Assembly: GCA_963402885.1 (NCBI GenBank)
Contig: OY727102.1
Location: 11,966,001-12,030,000, forward strand
Source: Antedon bifida
Lineage: Eukaryota; Echinodermata; Crinoidea; Comatulida; Antedonidae
Direction of reading: 5' to 3'
DNA length: 64,000 nt
Shown here in pieces: positions 61,201 through 64,000 of the stretch (position 1 is its first letter; every line of letters starts with the position of its first letter). The notes below the pieces were generated by a model. The model was not told the origin of the DNA and ran no database searches. It was given only the letters and a program-made list of their open reading frames with translations. Made by a program: the position numbers and the translations under genes.

Positions 61201-64000
61201 GTTGAATGTTGAATACATCAGTTGTCTTGCTATTGGGTGTACATCTTGACTGGATGAGTTGAATGTTGAATACATCAATTGTCTTGTTATGGGGTGAACA
61301 TCTTGACTGGATGAGTTTAATGCATCAGTTGTCTTGTCATGGGATTTACATCTTGACTGGATGAGTCAAATGCTGAATGCATCAATTGTCTTGTTATGGG
61401 GTGTACATCTTTACTGGATGAGTTGAATGTTGAATACATCAATTGTCTTGTTATGGGGTGAACATCTTGACTGGATGAGTTGAATGCATCAGTTGTCTTG
61501 CCATGAGGTGTACATCTTGACTGGATGAGTTGAATGTTGAATACATCTCTTGTCTTGTTTATGGGGTGTACATCTTGACTGGATGAGTTGAATGTTGAAT
61601 ACATCAGTTGTCTTGTTATGGGGTGTACATCTTGACTGGATGAGTTGAATGTCAAATACTCAGTTGTCTTGTTATGGGGTGTACATCTTGACTGGATGAG
61701 TTGAATGTTGAATGTATCAATTGTCTTATGGGGTGTACATCTTGACTGGATGAGTTGAATGTTGAATACATCAGTTGTCTTGTTATGGGGTGTACATCTT
61801 GACTGGATGAGTTGAATGTTGAATACATCAGTTGTCTTGTTATGGGGTGTACATCTTGACTGGATGAGTTGAATGTTGAATGCATCAATTGTCTTATGGG
61901 GTGTACATCTTGACTGGATGAGTTGAATGTTGAATACATCAATTGTCTTGTCATAGGGTGTACATCTTGACTGGATGAGTTGAATGTCAAATACTCAGTT
62001 GTCTTGTCATGGGGTGTACATCTTTACTGATGAGTTGAATGTTGAATACATCACTTGTCTTGTCATGGGGTGTGCATTTTGACTGGAAGAGTTGAATGTT
62101 GAATATATCAGTTGTCTTGTCATGGGGTGTACATCTTGACAGGATGAGTTGAATGTTGAATACATCAGTTGTCTTGTTATGGAGTGTACATCTTGATTGG
62201 ATGAGTTGAATGTTGAATACATCAGTTGTCTTGTTATGGGGTGTACATCTTGACTGGATGAGTTGAATGTTGAATGCATCAATTGTCTTATGGGGTGTAC
62301 ATCTTGACTGGATGAGTTGAATGTTGAATACATCAGTTGTCTTGTTATGGGGTGTACATCTTGACTGGATGAGTTGAATGTTGAATACATCAGTTGTCTT
62401 GTTATGGGGTGTACATCTTGACTGGATGAGTTGAATGTTGAATGCATCAATTGTCTTATGGGGTGTACATCTTGACTGGATGAGTTGAATGTTGAATACA
62501 TCAATTGTCTTGTCATAGGGTGTACATCTTGACTGGATGAGTTGAATGTCAAATACTCAGTTGTCTTGTCATGGGGTGTACATCTTTACTGATGAGTTGA
62601 ATGTTGAATACATCACTTGTCTTGTCATGGGGTGTACATCTTGACAGGATGAGTTGAATGTTGAATACATCAGTTGTCTTGTTATGGAGTGTACATCTTG
62701 ATTGGATGAGTTGAATGTTGAATACATCACTTGTCTTGTCATGGGGTGTACATCTTGACTGGATGAGTTTAATGTTGAATACATCATCTGTCTTGTTATG
62801 AGGTGTACATCTTGACTGGATGAGTTAAATGTTGAATACATCACTTGTCTTGTCATGTGGTGTACATCTTTACTGGATGAGCTGAATGTTGAATACATCA
62901 CTTGTCTTGTCATGGAGTGTACATTTTGACTGGATGAGTTGAATGTCAAATACTCAGTTGTCTTGTTATGGGGTGTACATTTTTACTGGATGAGTTGAAT
63001 GTTGAATGCATCACTTGTATTGTCATGGGGTGCACATCTTGACTGGATGAGTTGAATGTTGAATACATCAAGTGTCTTGTTATGGGGTGTACATCTTGAC
63101 TGGATGAGTTGAATGTTGAATGCATCAATTGTCTTGTTATGGAGTGTACATCTTTACCGGATGAGTTGAATGTTGAATACATCACTTGTCTTGTCATGGG
63201 GTGTACATCTTCACTGGATGAGTTGAATGTTGAATGCATCACTTGTCTTGTCATGGGGTGTGCATTTTGACTGGATGAGTTGAATGTTGAATACATCACT
63301 TGTCTTGTTATGGGGTGTACATCTTTACCGGATGAGTTGAATGTTAAATACATCACTTGTCTTGTCATGGGGTGTACATCTTGACTGGATGAGTTGAATG
63401 TTGAATACATCTTTACCGGATGAGTTGAGTGTTGAATACATCACTTGTCTTGTCATGGGGTGTACATCTTTACTGGATGAGTTGAATGTTGAATACATCA
63501 GTTGTCTTGCTATTGGGTGTACATCTTGATTGGATGAGTTGAATGTTGAATACATCAATTGTCTTGTTATGGGGTGAACATCTTGACTGGATGAGTTGAA
63601 TGCATCAATTGTCTTGTTATGGGGTGTACATCTTTACTGGATGAGTTGGATGTTGAATACATCACTTGTCTTGTCATGGGATGTACATCTTGACTGGATG
63701 AGTTAAATGTTGAATGCATCAATTGTCTTGTTATGGGGTGTACATCTTTACTGGATGAGTTGAATGTTGAATACATCACTTGTCTTGTCATGGGGTGTAC
63801 ATCTTGACTGGATGAGTTGAATGTTGAATACATCAGTAGTCTTGTTAATGGGGTGTACATCTTGACTGGATGAGTTGAATGTTGAATACATCAATTGTCT
63901 TGTTATGGGGTGTACATCTTGACTGGATGAGTTGAATGTTGAATGCATCAATTGTCTTGTTATGGGGTGTACATCTTGACTGGATGAGTTGAATGTTGAA
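55245..64000. repeat. 57-bp minisatellite, main array (runs off the window)
   Basis: About 150 copies of a 57-bp unit: CATGGGGTGTACATCTTGAC, TGGATGAGTTGAATGTTGAA and TACATCACTTGTCTTGT. Because 57 equals 19 codons, the minus strand is open over many stretches with the periodic peptide MYSTFNSSSQDVHPMTRQV. Common variants are Y/H, Q/K, M/I and V/L, all from single-base changes. Frames are broken repeatedly by shortened units (for example TTGAATGCATCA, lacking about 18 bases, and one-base losses in the G run), the longest frame being 288 codons (59219-60085). No signal peptide, splice site or unique flanking domain is seen, so I call this satellite DNA. Larger duplicated blocks are visible. Confidence 0.93.

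Noticed and set aside
55245-64000. Treating the many minus-strand frames in the 57-bp array as separate genes.
   Set aside because: They are one tandem repeat whose period is divisible by three. They overlap, share the same peptide and stop wherever a unit is shortened.
48040-64000. CRISPR array.
   Set aside because: Units are contiguous, with no unique spacers between constant repeats, and the window is clearly animal nuclear DNA.

Overview
The window is AT-rich nuclear DNA from an animal. It contains spliced genes with GT-AG introns, long introns full of short inverted-repeat elements and tRNA-derived SINE-like repeats, and large minisatellites. The gene content (NOL4-type, MECR, PRIM2, RING-NHL, BSDC1-type) is metazoan. 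The general texture, including frequent TAGGCCTA words, suggests a marine invertebrate, perhaps an echinoderm or another invertebrate deuterostome. The species assignment is a guess.

Layout. 1-7556: no confirmed gene; one candidate minus-strand first exon (3650-3892). 7557-18263 (+): the 3' seven coding exons of a NOL4/NOL4L-type gene, whose N-terminal exons were not found. 22610-28337 (-): a complete nine-exon MECR gene for mitochondrial enoyl-[ACP]/enoyl-CoA reductase. 28338-28504: a 167-bp gap between divergent start codons, with E2F-like and NRF1-like sites. 28505-42247 (+): a complete 13-exon PRIM2 gene for the large subunit of DNA primase (518 aa, all four Fe-S cysteines present). 37006-39282 (-): an intronless 758-aa RING/coiled-coil/NHL protein nested antisense in the last 8-kb intron of PRIM2. 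43690-47026 (-): a complete eight-exon BSDC1-type gene, tail-to-tail with PRIM2.

48.0-64.0 kb holds no recognisable gene. It is a run of four different minisatellites (about 55-, 65-, 75- and 57-bp units). The 57-bp array runs off the right edge and is split by a 3,215-bp element with about 160-bp terminal inverted repeats. The 57- and 75-bp units are multiples of three, so they carry long minus-strand open frames with periodic peptides (19 and 25 residues). These frames are probably a by-product of repeat length.

The genes do not form a pathway. MECR (mitochondrial fatty-acid synthesis) and PRIM2 (DNA replication) probably share a promoter region; PRIM2 and BSDC1 may share a terminator region. 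Exon coordinates were assigned by hand from splice signals, reading-frame continuity and remembered vertebrate homologues; no alignment or search was run.
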